NCBI GenBank assembly: GCA_900468285.1
Contig: UBTF01000012.1
Span: 310,001 to 374,000, forward strand
Direction: 5' to 3'
Length of the DNA stretch: 64,000 nucleotides
DNA from: Hyphomicrobiales bacterium
Lineage (GTDB): Bacteria > Pseudomonadota > Alphaproteobacteria > Rhizobiales > Rhizobiaceae
The notes beneath the pieces were generated by a model that did not search any database, had not been told where the DNA came from, and was given only the letters and a program-made list of their open reading frames with translations. Position numbers and translations under genes: made by a program. This document shows positions 1 to 8,815 of the stretch, piece after piece. Each line of letters begins with the position of its first letter. Within the stretch, counting starts at the first letter, position 1.

Positions 1-274
1 GAACGCCATACACCGCCGTTGCGGTTTCCATCAGCTGCGCGGCGCGCAATTGCAGCGGCTCCATGCGGTATTCACCGAGGTGATCATGCAGACGAGCGCG
101 CCAGGTCACATCGACCCTGTTGCCGGGTTGAAGCACCGGCTGCATTGTGCGCGACCGTCCGGCCCTTACCATGCCAAGATGTCGGCCACGGCTGCGCGTC
201 ATCAGCTCTGCGATGACGCTCGTTTCGCCATGGCGCTTGACGCCCAGAATGATTGCCTCGTCTTGCCACTGCAT
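1..274 (-). CDS. recO: DNA repair protein RecO, N-terminal part (cut by window edge)
   Basis: Reading the minus strand from the ATG at 274 gives an open frame of 91 codons that runs off the left edge. It begins [20 protein letters not shown] and continues with [15 protein letters not shown] and [12 protein letters not shown]. This is the OB-fold N-terminus of RecO, which loads RecA onto SSB-coated DNA together with RecR in the RecFOR gap-repair pathway. The family is about 240-270 residues, so roughly a third is visible. It lies 64 bases downstream of a response regulator on the same strand. In related genomes recO usually follows era directly; here two regulatory genes lie between. Confidence 0.9.
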   Translation of the reverse strand, partial: MQWQDEAIILGVKRHGETSVIAELMTRSRGRHLGMVRAGRSRTMQPVLQPGNRVDVTWRARLHDHLGEYRMEPLQLRAAQLMETATAVYGV

Positions 275-338
275 GGAATGGGTCGCTTAACATTGCCGGT
301 TCGGAGAAAGGACTATACCCAATCCGGCGAAGCGATGC

Positions 339-701
339 TTAACTTTCGACAGCCATGATACGGGAAACGAATGCCTTCAGCTCCACCTCGCCAAAGGGCT
401 TATCGAGCAGATGCGAATTGGCAAAGTCCGGCGGAAAGCCGCTGGTATCGCCATAGCCACTGACAAAACCGAATGGAATGGAGTGATCTCGAAGATGCCG
501 CGCCAGTTCATAGCTCATGCCATCCGACAGGCTGACGTCGAGAAGCACACAATCCGGCTTTGCCCGCGAAAGTGATTCCTTGGCCTGAAACAACGTGGTC
601 GCGATATCGATGGTGTCGACACCCATGGCCTGAAGGGACGTTTCGACGTCCATCGCAACCAGATATTCGTCCTCCACGACGAGAACCCGCTGAGGGATCA
701 T
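339..701 (-). CDS. Single-domain response regulator (FATGUY-like)
   Basis: The 120-residue protein is a receiver domain with no output domain. The acidic pair is E10/D11, the probable phospho-acceptor is D55 in CVLLDVSL, and the conserved Lys is K101 in DKPFGE. The segment FVSGYGDTSGFP (79-90) matches the FA(T/S)GY loop of single-domain regulators that, in alphaproteobacteria, relay phosphate between HWE/HisKA2 kinases in general stress signalling. The family is recognisable by eye; the partner kinase is not. Two HWE kinases elsewhere in this window are possible partners, but that is inference. It lies between the Crp/Fnr gene and recO on the same strand. Confidence 0.85.
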   Translation of the reverse strand: MIPQRVLVVEDEYLVAMDVETSLQAMGVDTIDIATTLFQAKESLSRAKPDCVLLDVSLSDGMSYELARHLRDHSIPFGFVSGYGDTSGFPPDFANSHLLDKPFGEVELKAFVSRIMAVES

Positions 702-748
702 TCTTTATCTTCCTCAAGACGCGGAACAAACCGCGACAGCAATACATT

Positions 749-764
749 CCCAAGGGTTCTTGGG
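749..764. repeat. Short perfect inverted repeat upstream of the response regulator
   Basis: CCCAAG-GGTT-CTTGGG forms a 6-bp stem with a 4-base loop about 50 bases upstream of the response regulator start. It could be an operator half-site pair or a leader hairpin. No T-run follows on either strand, so it is a poor terminator. Confidence 0.35.
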
Positions 765-851
765 ATCAATAATTTATGACATCGCAGATCGACTCACACT
801 AGTCATTTAAAAAAGACATAGCGGAACAAATCGAGAATACATCAGCGACAC

Positions 852-1601
852 CTAAATAAAAGGTCTCGCCCCGCGGTTGTCCGGGTGCCAACCTGCGGCC
901 TGTGCAAGACCGACATGATCGAGCACGAGACAGCCCTTGTCTGTCCAGCGGATGAAATCCCGGTCGGCGAGCTTGCGAAGCGTCTTGTTGGTGTGGACGA
1001 TGGACAGGCCCAAAGTGTCGGCAACATGCTGTTGCGTGACGGGGATAGCCATATCCTTTTCCATCAGCCCCACCCTTACCGCCTTGTCGTAAAGAAACGC
1101 AAGAAGATAGGCCGCCCGCTCAAGAGCGGTGCGTCGACCAACGCTCAACAGGTGACTGTCGAGCATCCGCTCTTCGCTGGCCGCAATCCAGGTTATGTCA
1201 TAGGCCAGCGACGGATGGTCAGCAAAGAGGCTGTGAAGACGACCGCGCTCGAAGACACAGAGCGTCACCGGAGAAAGCGCCTCGATGGAATGCTGCATCT
1301 CCCCCATGACGGTTCCCTGCAACCCGACCAGATCACCCGGCATGAGATAGTTCAGGATTTGCCGACGCCCGTCTTCGAGCGTCTTGTAGCGAAATCCCCA
1401 GCCTTCCAGAACGGTGTAGAGATGGGCGCTGTGGGAGCCTTCCATCAGCACGATGGCCCCCGGTTCGACCGACAGTTCGCCGGTCTTGAACCGGGAAACG
1501 AAATCGAGTTCGGGCGGCGTGAAATCCCGGAAATGGGTCAGGCCGCGCAAAGGACATTGCTCGCAGGGAGTCGTTGAGATTCCATTGGGCTTTTTGAGCA
1601 A
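852..1601 (-). CDS. Crp/Fnr family transcriptional regulator
   Basis: The 249-residue protein has a cyclic-nucleotide-binding beta-roll (about 30-150; GELSVEPGAIVLMEGS, YLMPGDLVGLQG) followed by a winged helix (about 155-235; VTQQHVADTLGLSIVHTNKTL is the recognition helix region). An N-terminal CEQC pair (Cys13, Cys16) recalls FNR, but the remaining cysteines of an FNR 4Fe-4S site are not in place, so oxygen sensing by an FNR-type cluster is doubtful. It lies 84 bases downstream of era and may be read with it or from its own promoter. Its ligand and targets cannot be read from the sequence. Confidence 0.85.
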   Translation of the reverse strand: MLKKPNGISTTPCEQCPLRGLTHFRDFTPPELDFVSRFKTGELSVEPGAIVLMEGSHSAHLYTVLEGWGFRYKTLEDGRRQILNYLMPGDLVGLQGTVMGEMQHSIEALSPVTLCVFERGRLHSLFADHPSLAYDITWIAASEERMLDSHLLSVGRRTALERAAYLLAFLYDKAVRVGLMEKDMAIPVTQQHVADTLGLSIVHTNKTLRKLADRDFIRWTDKGCLVLDHVGLAQAAGWHPDNRGARPFI

Positions 1602-1685
1602 TCTGACCTTCCAGCAGCAACAACAAACTCGAAACGTGTATTAGAGGCGTCGTCCCGGCGCCCCTCCCGGCAATGCTGCAAAGTC

Positions 1686-2645
1686 TCAGTTCCGTGGAAA
1701 CTCGAGACCCATTTCCCTGAACCGTTCCGGGTCGTCACCCCAGTTTTCACGCACCTTCACAAACAGGAAGAGGTGCACGGGCTGCTCCAGAATTTCCGAC
1801 AGCTCCTTGCGGGATGCGGTCGAAATTGCCTTGATGGCTTCGCCGCCCTTGCCGAGTGCGATTTTCTTCTGGCTGTCGCGCTCCACATAGATGACCTGCT
1901 CGATGCGAACGGAGCCATCCTTGCGCTCTTCCCATTTCTCTGTTTCGACGTGGGAAGCGTAAGGAAGCTCCTGATGAAGGCGCAGGAAAAGCTTCTCGCG
2001 GGTGATTTCTGCCGCCAGCTGACGCATGGGCAAATCTGAAATCTGGTCTTCAGGGTAATACCAGGGGCCCTGCGGCAGTTCTTCCGAGAGATAGTTCATC
2101 AGATCGTCGCAACCGGAGCCGTTGGTGGCGGAGATCATGAAGGTGCGATCGAAAGAAACGACTTCGTTGGCGGCGGCCGCAAGCTTCAAAAGATCCTCGC
2201 GCTGCACCTGATCGATCTTGTTGAGGCAGAGAATTTTCGTCTGCTTCACATCCTTCAGGCCTTCCAGAATCGTCTGGGCGTCACCCTTGAGGCCGCGTTC
2301 GCTGTCGATCAGCAACAGGATGACATCCGCATCCTTGGCGCCGCCCCAGGCCGATGTGACCATTGCTCGGTCGAGCCTGCGGCGCGGCTTGAAAATGCCG
2401 GGCGTGTCCATGAAGACGATCTGGGCGTTGTTGTGGATGGCGATGCCGCGCATAACCGCGCGCGTCGTCTGCACCTTGTGGCTGACAATCGACACCTTCG
2501 CGCCAACCAGTCGGTTGACGAGCGTAGACTTGCCAGCATTTGTCGGGCCAATCAACGCGACAAAGCCGGAATGGGTCGGTCTGCTTTCGCCAGCGTCCGG
2601 ACCATCTTCGTTTTCCGGCGCGGCGTTGAATTCGTTCTCTGTCAT
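1686..2645 (-). CDS. era: GTPase Era
   Basis: Era is an essential GTPase that binds the 3' end of 16S rRNA during 30S maturation. The 319-residue protein shows G1 GPTNAGKST (33-41), G3 DTPG, G4 NKID and a C-terminal KH RNA-binding domain with the GKGGEAIK loop. The first 25 residues are a charged extension common in alphaproteobacteria. It starts 10 bases after the rnc stop, so the two are co-transcribed, as in many Proteobacteria where rnc precedes era. Family length is about 300, so the gene is complete. Confidence 0.97.
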   Translation of the reverse strand: MTENEFNAAPENEDGPDAGESRPTHSGFVALIGPTNAGKSTLVNRLVGAKVSIVSHKVQTTRAVMRGIAIHNNAQIVFMDTPGIFKPRRRLDRAMVTSAWGGAKDADVILLLIDSERGLKGDAQTILEGLKDVKQTKILCLNKIDQVQREDLLKLAAAANEVVSFDRTFMISATNGSGCDDLMNYLSEELPQGPWYYPEDQISDLPMRQLAAEITREKLFLRLHQELPYASHVETEKWEERKDGSVRIEQVIYVERDSQKKIALGKGGEAIKAISTASRKELSEILEQPVHLFLFVKVRENWGDDPERFREMGLEFPRN

Positions 2646-2655
2646 AAGTGTCCAA

Positions 2656-3375
2656 TCAGTTTGCGGCAGATGGTTTCTGCCAGACGCCTTCGCGTTCCAA
2701 TAGTCTGGTCGCTGCCACCTGCTCCGCAGCGCGCTTGGAGCGGTCCACGCCTGTTTCAGGCGGCAGACCGGGTATTTCCACCGTTACCGTGAAGCTCGGA
2801 TCGTGATCCGGTCCGGTACGCCCGTCAATCCTGTAAAGAGGCGTGGCCGCAAATTTTGCGTGCGCCCACTCCTGCAACTCGGTCTTTGCATCACGGCGTC
2901 CGGCATCGACCTTGGTTGCACGCTTTTGCCAGTATTTCAAAATGAACTGGCGGGCGGGCTCCAGCCCACCGTCGAGATAGATGGTGGCGATAAGGCTCTC
3001 CACCACGTCAGCGCGCACGTTCAGCATGGTCTTGCCGGTCAGCTTCTTGACGTCGGAACCGGTGCGGATGAACAGATGCAACTCCATCTCGTCGGCAATG
3101 GCCGCGCAGGAATCCGCGCTGACCAACTGGTTGAGCCGTATGGAAAGCTCGCCTTCGGTGGCGGAGCGAAAGGTCGAAAACAGAAGCTCTGCTACGCACA
3201 GACCCAGTACGCGATCTCCGAGAAACTCCAGGCGCTCATAGTTGCCCGCTTTGGCGGAGCGCGCGCTCGCATGGGTCAATGCACGGTCCAGGCGCGCCTT
3301 TTCCCTGAAGTTATAACCGATGAGCGCTTCCAGACGACCGATTTCCTCCAATGAAAGCGGCTTTATCTTGCTCAT
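2656..3375 (-). CDS. rnc: Ribonuclease III
   Basis: RNase III cleaves double-stranded RNA in rRNA processing and mRNA turnover. The signature ERLEFLGDRVLG lies at about residues 47-58, with a second acidic cluster in DVVESLIATIYLDGG and a C-terminal dsRNA-binding domain (TELQEWAHAKF onward). I chose the ATG at 3375 (239 residues, MSKIKPLSLEE) over an upstream in-frame ATG at 3402. The chosen codon overlaps the lepB stop as ATGA, which is typical translational coupling. It sits in the acpS-lepB-rnc-era order. Confidence 0.96.
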   Translation of the reverse strand: MSKIKPLSLEEIGRLEALIGYNFREKARLDRALTHASARSAKAGNYERLEFLGDRVLGLCVAELLFSTFRSATEGELSIRLNQLVSADSCAAIADEMELHLFIRTGSDVKKLTGKTMLNVRADVVESLIATIYLDGGLEPARQFILKYWQKRATKVDAGRRDAKTELQEWAHAKFAATPLYRIDGRTGPDHDPSFTVTVEIPGLPPETGVDRSKRAAEQVAATRLLEREGVWQKPSAAN

Positions 3376-4118
3376 TGGACGACCTTGAACAGGCGATCCC
3401 AACGCATGTTAGCTGGCCAGTCCCAGACACGGCTGAATGGCGTATCGTTGCCCAGCGAGAAGAAGATGACGCTTGCACGGCCAATCAGATTTTCTGCAGG
3501 CACGAAACCGACGTCGAAACGGCTATCGAGCGAATTGTCGCGGTTGTCGCCCATCATGAAGTAATGGCCTTCAGGCACGATGAATTCACGGGTGTTATCG
3601 CCGCGCGAGTCCGGTGACTGGTCCAGTGTGTCGAACGTCACGCCGTTGTCCAGCGTCTCGCGGAAAACCGGAACGTTGGCGCCGGGATCGGCACGGTAAT
3701 CGGATGTAAAGACGCCATCGGGCTGCTTTGGAACGGCCGTGCCGTTGACGAACAGCACGCCATTGGTGACCTGAATGCGGTCGCCGGGCAGACCGACGAG
3801 GCGCTTGATGTAGTCCACTTCAGGGTTCGGCGGCAGGCGGAACACCACGACATCACCCCGTTCAGGTTGGCTGAACTGAAGGATACGACCGGAAAACAGG
3901 TTCGGAGAGAATGGCAGCGAATATTTCGAATAGCCGTAAGAGAATTTGTTGACGAACAGGTAGTCTCCCACCAGCAGGGTCGGCATCATGGAGCCGGACG
4001 GAATGGTGAAAGGCTGGAAAAGCACCGTGCGGATAACCATCGCCAGCAACAATGCCTGAACGATGACCTTAACGTTTTCCCAAAGGGCGCTTTGCTTTTT
4101 TTCAGCTTTTTCGGACAC
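3372..4118 (-). CDS. lepB: Signal peptidase I
   Basis: This membrane protease removes signal peptides from Sec-exported proteins. The 248-residue protein has one N-terminal membrane helix (about 15-34). The catalytic serine is S43 in IPSGSMMPTL, the catalytic lysine lies in YIKRLVGLPGD, and the GDNRDNSLDSR box is present near the C-terminus. The length fits the short rhizobial form with a single N-terminal anchor. The stop overlaps the rnc start (ATGA). Confidence 0.96.
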   Translation of the reverse strand: MSEKAEKKQSALWENVKVIVQALLLAMVIRTVLFQPFTIPSGSMMPTLLVGDYLFVNKFSYGYSKYSLPFSPNLFSGRILQFSQPERGDVVVFRLPPNPEVDYIKRLVGLPGDRIQVTNGVLFVNGTAVPKQPDGVFTSDYRADPGANVPVFRETLDNGVTFDTLDQSPDSRGDNTREFIVPEGHYFMMGDNRDNSLDSRFDVGFVPAENLIGRASVIFFSLGNDTPFSRVWDWPANMRWDRLFKVVQ

Positions 4119-4335
4119 TTAAAGACCTGCCTGCTCGTGCTTCATTTTCAACGGACTTGCGTAGAGCCTGCCGCGTGAAAAAATCCCGCGGACTTGAAAT
4201 CAATATTCTGCACAGGGCGCTTCGCAAAATTCTGCGCAGTTTTGCGGGACATGCTTTAGAGCGTTTCAATAATAAAAGAAAGCGTTTCCACGTGAGCGGA
4301 CGAGCGGAAAGCTCACAGTTTCCCGCAATTCAACG

Positions 4336-4740
4336 TTATTTGGTTACCGGAAGGGCCTCGATTATGACAAAGGCCTGCGCATAGGGAAACTCGTCCGTAA
4401 TGGTCAGATGGATCACGGCCTCATGGCCGGGCGGCAAAAGCCTGGCGAGGTGGTCCGCTGCGCCATTGGTCAGCAACATCGTCGGCTTGCCGGTCGGCAT
4501 GTTCACCACACCCATGTCCTTCCAGAAAACACCCTGCGCAATTCCTGTACCCAAGGCCTTGGAGCAGGCTTCCTTGGCAGCGAAGCGTTTGGCATAGGAT
4601 GCCGCCCGGTTCTTTCGTCCGTCCGATTTGGCTTGCTCGACAGCGGTGAAGCAACGCTGCGTGAAACGGTCGCCGAAGCGGGAAATCGAGGTCTCGATAC
4701 GACGGATGTCGATGAGATCGCTGCCCATGCCTATGATCAT
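4336..4740 (-). CDS. acpS: Holo-[acyl-carrier-protein] synthase
   Basis: AcpS transfers 4'-phosphopantetheine from CoA to acyl carrier protein. Metal and CoA ligands are visible: D8 in GMGSDLIDI and E57 in [16 protein letters not shown]. The length of 134 residues is normal. The ATG overlaps the stop of the upstream DUF2062 gene as ATGA. About 215 bases separate acpS from lepB, so lepB may have an additional promoter there. Confidence 0.95.
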   Translation of the reverse strand: MIIGMGSDLIDIRRIETSISRFGDRFTQRCFTAVEQAKSDGRKNRAASYAKRFAAKEACSKALGTGIAQGVFWKDMGVVNMPTGKPTMLLTNGAADHLARLLPPGHEAVIHLTITDEFPYAQAFVIIEALPVTK

Positions 4741-5315
4741 TCGCTGGCACCCAATGCGGATTTGCGGTTGGCGATGTTCTGCGCAAGCAGCAACTGCTTC
4801 TGCGTCCTGAAGCCACGAATGATCGCGTAGACGCTGACATAGGCCACAATGGCAGAGAAAGCAGCGGGAATGATTGCGCCGACGGTCATGGGCTCAAGCA
4901 CCGGCTGCCACAGTTGCAGGAAGTTCATGTGGCTGAAAAGCGCCATGAAATCGACATGGGCAGACGCATCGCCCTGCCCGCGGCCCAGAATGAGGTGGCC
5001 CAGTTCCCAGGTCGAGGCCCAGATCAGTGGAAATGTCAGGGGATTGGCAAAGGTCGTGCCCAAGGCCGCTGCAACCAGATTGGCTCGCAGCAGGAAACCT
5101 AGAACCATTGCGATGATGATGTGGACACCCAGAAAGGGCGTCCATGCGACTGCCACACCCACTGCCACGCCCGCCGCCACGGAATATGGAGATGCAGACA
5201 GCCGCACGAGCCTCAGCTTCAAATAACGAAGCGAACGGCGAAAGCCCATGCGCGGCCACACAGCGGCGCGCAATCTTTCAAACAGTCCAGCGGGTTTACG
5301 GCGGCGAAACGGCAT
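4737..5315 (-). CDS. DUF2062 membrane protein
   Basis: The 192-residue protein begins with a basic cytoplasmic segment ([15 protein letters not shown]) and has hydrophobic helices at about 45-75 ([18 protein letters not shown]) and 80-110, with another near 150-170. The GxAVGxxxxxTPFxG pattern and overall layout match the DUF2062 family, whose biochemical role is not established. It is translationally coupled to acpS (ATGA overlap). In related genomes pdxJ often occupies part of this locus; no pdxJ is seen here. Confidence 0.85.
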   Translation of the reverse strand: MPFRRRKPAGLFERLRAAVWPRMGFRRSLRYLKLRLVRLSASPYSVAAGVAVGVAVAWTPFLGVHIIIAMVLGFLLRANLVAAALGTTFANPLTFPLIWASTWELGHLILGRGQGDASAHVDFMALFSHMNFLQLWQPVLEPMTVGAIIPAAFSAIVAYVSVYAIIRGFRTQKQLLLAQNIANRKSALGASE

Positions 5316-5435
5316 ATGAGAAACTTATTGCATCGTTTCGATTACGCCAAGGGCGAAACCGCAGCCCGGACGAAGAGCGCATCGCAAATGCGCTCTTGCA
5401 CATCCACACCGGCATGGCCGGTATGCATTTTTGCA

Positions 5436-5582
5436 TTACTTGCGGAACATGCCGCGGTCGACTTCGCGCTGGCGGAATTCCAGGTCGATGCGCGATACGG
5501 AGTCACACAGGTAATCGAATTCGCGTTCCTGAGTTGTCTTGCCACGAACGGCACGGGCGATCTTACGAAGCGGTCCAAACAT
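5436..5582 (-). CDS. Small DUF3563-like protein (48 residues)
   Basis: Reading the minus strand from the ATG at 5582 gives MFGPLRKIARAVRGKTTQER and so on, ending RGMFRK. The middle reads EFDYLCDSVSRIDLEFRQRE, which resembles the DUF3563 pattern (E-Y-L-x(n)-S-x-DLE-x-R-x-RE). A Shine-Dalgarno stretch, GGAAAAGGAAAAGAAG, lies directly upstream. The highly charged short protein has no known function. It stands alone between DUF2062 and rsh on the same strand. The call rests on pattern resemblance plus the strong ribosome-binding site. Confidence 0.65.
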   Translation of the reverse strand: MFGPLRKIARAVRGKTTQEREFDYLCDSVSRIDLEFRQREVDRGMFRK

Positions 5583-5770
5583 CTTCTTTTCCTTTTCCAG
5601 ATTTATCGGCCACATCGTCAGCTCTTTGCTGGCAGGCCGTTTTCCTGTTCTCGATTTCTGGAGTGAAGATAATCCCGATAGAGGCCCATGACTACAGACA
5701 GGACAAGGCCACTGCCATGCACTGAGCGCATAGCGGTGGCCTTAATGACTTATTTTTGAGCAAATTTGCC

Positions 5771-8005
5771 TTAATCGAAGGCACGTTTGACGGTTGAGAC
5801 GCAGTCGAGATCTTTCAACTGCGATAGCAGCTGGTTCAGTTGCCGCAGATCCCAGACCTCGACATCGAGCGCGAGCTCGGAGAAATCCGTGCCGATCCGC
5901 ACCATGTTCAGGCCGCGAATATTGACATCGAGTGTCGCAATGGATTGCGCAACGGATGCCAGCGTGCCGGGCTCATTGAGCGCATTGATCATCACCCGCG
6001 CCATGAAACGAGACTTGTTGGCCTCATCCAGATCCCAGCGAACATCGATCCAGCGTTCCGGCTCGTCATCGAAGCGCTGCAACGCCGGAGACTGGATCGG
6101 GTAGATGGTGATGCCCTTCCCCTTCTCCATGATGCCGACAATGCGATCGCCCGGCACCGCGCCCGCAGCGCCGAAGTGGACCTCGACATTATCGGACAAC
6201 CCACGGATAGGAAGCGGGTCAGGCCCGTCCAGAACCTCTGTGGCGCCATCATCTTCAAGGACAGAACGCGACTTGCCCGGGATCTTGAAGATCATGCCAG
6301 ACGCGCTGCGCATGTTGAACCAGCCATCGTCACCGGTCATCTTAACGGTGACGCGTTCGTCCTGGTAATCCGGGTAAACTGCGCGCAGGACGTCGAGTGA
6401 TGAAACTTCGCCACGCCCAACCGCTGCAATCGCATCCTCCACATCCTTCTGCGCCAGACGATGCAGAACGGGTTTCAGCGCCTCACGCGAGAATGGCTTT
6501 CCAGCGCGCTCGAATGTGCGCTCGAGAATACGGTGGCCGAGGCCCGCATATTGCTTGCGGATGGCCATGCGCGTCGCCCGGCGAATGGCCGAACGTGCCT
6601 TGCCGGTGACCACGACCTCTTCCCAAGCCGCTGGCGGCACCTGAACGCCGGAACGGATGATCTCCACCTCGTCGCCATTGTTGAGACGGGTGACCAGCGG
6701 CATGATGCGACCGTTGATCTTTGCACCAACGGTGGTGTCGCCGATATTGGTGTGGACGGCATAGGCAAAATCGATGGGTGTCGCACCGCGCGGCAAAGCA
6801 ATGAGCTTTCCCTTCGGCGTGAAACAGAAAACCTGGTCCTGGAAAAGCTCGAGCTTTGTATGCTCCAGAAACTCTTCCGGACTGTCGCCTTCCGCCAGCG
6901 CCTCGATCGTGTGGCGAAGCCAGGAATAGGCATTCGATTCCGGCGACGTCACATCGCCATCGCCGATCTCCCCATCCTTGTAGAGCGAATGGGCAGCGAT
7001 GCCGAATTCGGCAATCTCGTGCATGCGCTTGGTTCTGATCTGTAATTCGATACGCTGGCGCGAGGGGCCGACGATGGTGGTGTGGATCGAGCGGTAATCG
7101 TTCTGCTTCGGTGTGGAAATATAGTCCTTGAAGCGACCGGGCACGACGCGCCACCTGGTGTGCACAATGCCGAGCGCCCGATAGCAGGCCGGAATATCTT
7201 CGACCAGAATGCGGAATCCATAGACGTCGGAAAGCTGCTCGAAGGAGAGCGACTTCGACTGCATCTTGCGGAAAACGGAATGCGGCTTCTTCTGACGTCC
7301 CTTGACGTTGGCGCCTTCGATGCCGTTCGCCAGCAGAAGTTCGCGCAACTCATCCTCGATCTTCTTGATGAGACCCTGATTGCGTTCTTCCAGATCCTGA
7401 AGCCGCTTGGTCACGGTTTCGAAGGCTTCCGGGTTCAGGTAGCGAAACGACAGGTCTTCCAGCTCGTCGCGCATATCCTGCATACCCATGCGCCCGGCAA
7501 GCGGGGCATAGATTTCCATGGTTTCTTCGGAGATGCGGCTGCGCTTGTCCTCCGGCATATGCTCCATGGTGCGCATATTGTGGAGACGGTCGGCCAGCTT
7601 TACCAGAAGCACGCGCACGTCGTCGGAAATCGCCAGCAGCAATTTGCGAAGATTCTCGGCCTGCTTTGCTTTCTTGGTAACGAGGTCAAGCTTTTTGAGC
7701 TTGGTCAGACCTTCGACCAGGCGGCCAATGTCTTCGCCAAAGAGCTCATCGATTTCGGCGCGCGTGGCGCTCGTATCCTCGATTGTGTCGTGCAACAGCG
7801 CAACGGCAATCGTCGACTCATCGAGATGCATTTCCGTGAGAATGGCGGCCACTTCCAGCGGATGCGAAATATAGGGATCGCCGTTGGCACGCTTCTGCTG
7901 GCCATGTTTCTGCATGGCATAGACGTAGGCCTTGTTCAGCAAGGCCTCGTTTGCTTCAGGCTTATATTTTTGAACCCGCTCAACGAGTTCGTATTGTCGC
8001 ATCAT
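5771..8005 (-). CDS. rsh: Bifunctional (p)ppGpp synthetase/hydrolase (RelA/SpoT homologue)
   Basis: Rsh makes and degrades the stringent-response alarmone. The 744-residue protein has an intact HD hydrolase (ISHPLEVA, LLHDTIEDT, VKLADRLHNMRTM; about 30-180) and a synthetase domain (NDYRSIHTT, ELQIRTKRMHEIAE; about 230-350). These are followed by TGS (TPKGKLIALPRGATPIDFAY; about 390-450) and a C-terminal ACT domain (about 665-740). With both catalytic halves conserved this is the usual single alphaproteobacterial enzyme. An intrinsic terminator separates it from rpoZ upstream, so it probably has its own promoter in 8051-8137 or depends on read-through. Confidence 0.97.
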   Translation of the reverse strand: MMRQYELVERVQKYKPEANEALLNKAYVYAMQKHGQQKRANGDPYISHPLEVAAILTEMHLDESTIAVALLHDTIEDTSATRAEIDELFGEDIGRLVEGLTKLKKLDLVTKKAKQAENLRKLLLAISDDVRVLLVKLADRLHNMRTMEHMPEDKRSRISEETMEIYAPLAGRMGMQDMRDELEDLSFRYLNPEAFETVTKRLQDLEERNQGLIKKIEDELRELLLANGIEGANVKGRQKKPHSVFRKMQSKSLSFEQLSDVYGFRILVEDIPACYRALGIVHTRWRVVPGRFKDYISTPKQNDYRSIHTTIVGPSRQRIELQIRTKRMHEIAEFGIAAHSLYKDGEIGDGDVTSPESNAYSWLRHTIEALAEGDSPEEFLEHTKLELFQDQVFCFTPKGKLIALPRGATPIDFAYAVHTNIGDTTVGAKINGRIMPLVTRLNNGDEVEIIRSGVQVPPAAWEEVVVTGKARSAIRRATRMAIRKQYAGLGHRILERTFERAGKPFSREALKPVLHRLAQKDVEDAIAAVGRGEVSSLDVLRAVYPDYQDERVTVKMTGDDGWFNMRSASGMIFKIPGKSRSVLEDDGATEVLDGPDPLPIRGLSDNVEVHFGAAGAVPGDRIVGIMEKGKGITIYPIQSPALQRFDDEPERWIDVRWDLDEANKSRFMARVMINALNEPGTLASVAQSIATLDVNIRGLNMVRIGTDFSELALDVEVWDLRQLNQLLSQLKDLDCVSTVKRAFD

Positions 8006-8020
8006 GTATGGGATGCCCCG

Positions 8021-8050
8021 AAAAAAAAGCGCGCCGATCTAGACCGGCGC
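8021..8050 (-). terminator. Intrinsic terminator after rpoZ
   Basis: On the minus strand a stem of GCGCCG (8050-8045) and CGGCGC (8036-8031), with flanking GT/AT and a CTAG centre, is followed by GC and eight T residues. It lies between the rpoZ stop and the rsh start. Confidence 0.8.
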
Positions 8051-8137
8051 ACACTGCTGCATAATCTGGGTTCAGATTATGACGACAAAGCTTTACAGAG
8101 CGTAACCGGCAGTCGCGCCGGGTGCGCAGCGGTAAAA

Positions 8138-8533
8138 TCAATAATCGTCGTTCTTTTCCGGCGGCACAAGGCCTTCGATACCGGCCAGAAGATCTTCTTC
8201 CGACATCTGGTCGAAGTTAATGCTCTCAGGCGCGTCGTCATCTTCCGCGTCGCTTGCAGAACCGGCAGCCGCAATCGTGACCGGATCGGGCTCTGGCTCA
8301 TCCACTTCGACGTGCTTCTGCAGCGAATGGATCAAGTCTTCCTTCAGGTCGTCTGGCGACAGGGTCTCGTCTGCGATTTCGCGCAGCGCAACAACCGGGT
8401 TCTTGTCGTTATCGCGATCGATCGTGATCTGCGAGCCCTGAGAAATCTGGCGCGCACGATGGCTGGCGAGAAGGACCAGTTCGAAACGGTTGTCTACTTT
8501 ATCAATGCAATCTTCTACTGTGACACGGGCCAT
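8138..8533 (-). CDS. rpoZ: RNA polymerase omega subunit
   Basis: Omega assists folding of beta-prime into RNA polymerase. The start [20 protein letters not shown] at 8533 is the canonical N-terminus; an in-frame upstream ATG at 8602 would add 23 atypical residues. The conserved ASHRARQIS motif is present at about 29-37. The 131-residue length, with an acidic tail ([22 protein letters not shown]), is typical of rhizobia and longer than E. coli omega. It lies upstream of rsh, the rpoZ-spoT order conserved in Proteobacteria. Confidence 0.95.
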   Translation of the reverse strand: MARVTVEDCIDKVDNRFELVLLASHRARQISQGSQITIDRDNDKNPVVALREIADETLSPDDLKEDLIHSLQKHVEVDEPEPDPVTIAAAGSASDAEDDDAPESINFDQMSEEDLLAGIEGLVPPEKNDDY

Positions 8534-8815
8534 TGCCTGTCCTTTGCGGTCTTTTTGTCGCGGATTACCCGACCCGATACAGGCATTGGCCACAGATTTC
8601 AAGTTTTTCCTGATCCGCCGCCTTCATGCGGGCAAATGCCCGCGATTGGAACAATTGGATTAATCTTTATCCATAATTGTCGGAAAGGGGCTGGACTGAC
8701 GTATGATGACGCTTATATGAATGCTTAATAATGTACTGTCTTACGCGTTTATATTCGCAAGCCTGTTACTGTCTACATTGCTGGCGGCTCACCCGCCTAG
8801 GAGGATTTGGTTTTA

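Noticed and set aside
852..1601. Crp/Fnr regulator considered as a true FNR oxygen sensor
   Set aside because: Only the Cys13/Cys16 pair is present at the N-terminus; the further cysteines needed for a 4Fe-4S FNR cluster were not found at the expected positions.
7082..8728. A 548-codon open frame on the plus strand opposite rsh and rpoZ
   Set aside because: It is antisense to two certain genes, has no ribosome-binding site and gives a protein of low-complexity, family-less composition; long antisense frames are common in GC-rich DNA.
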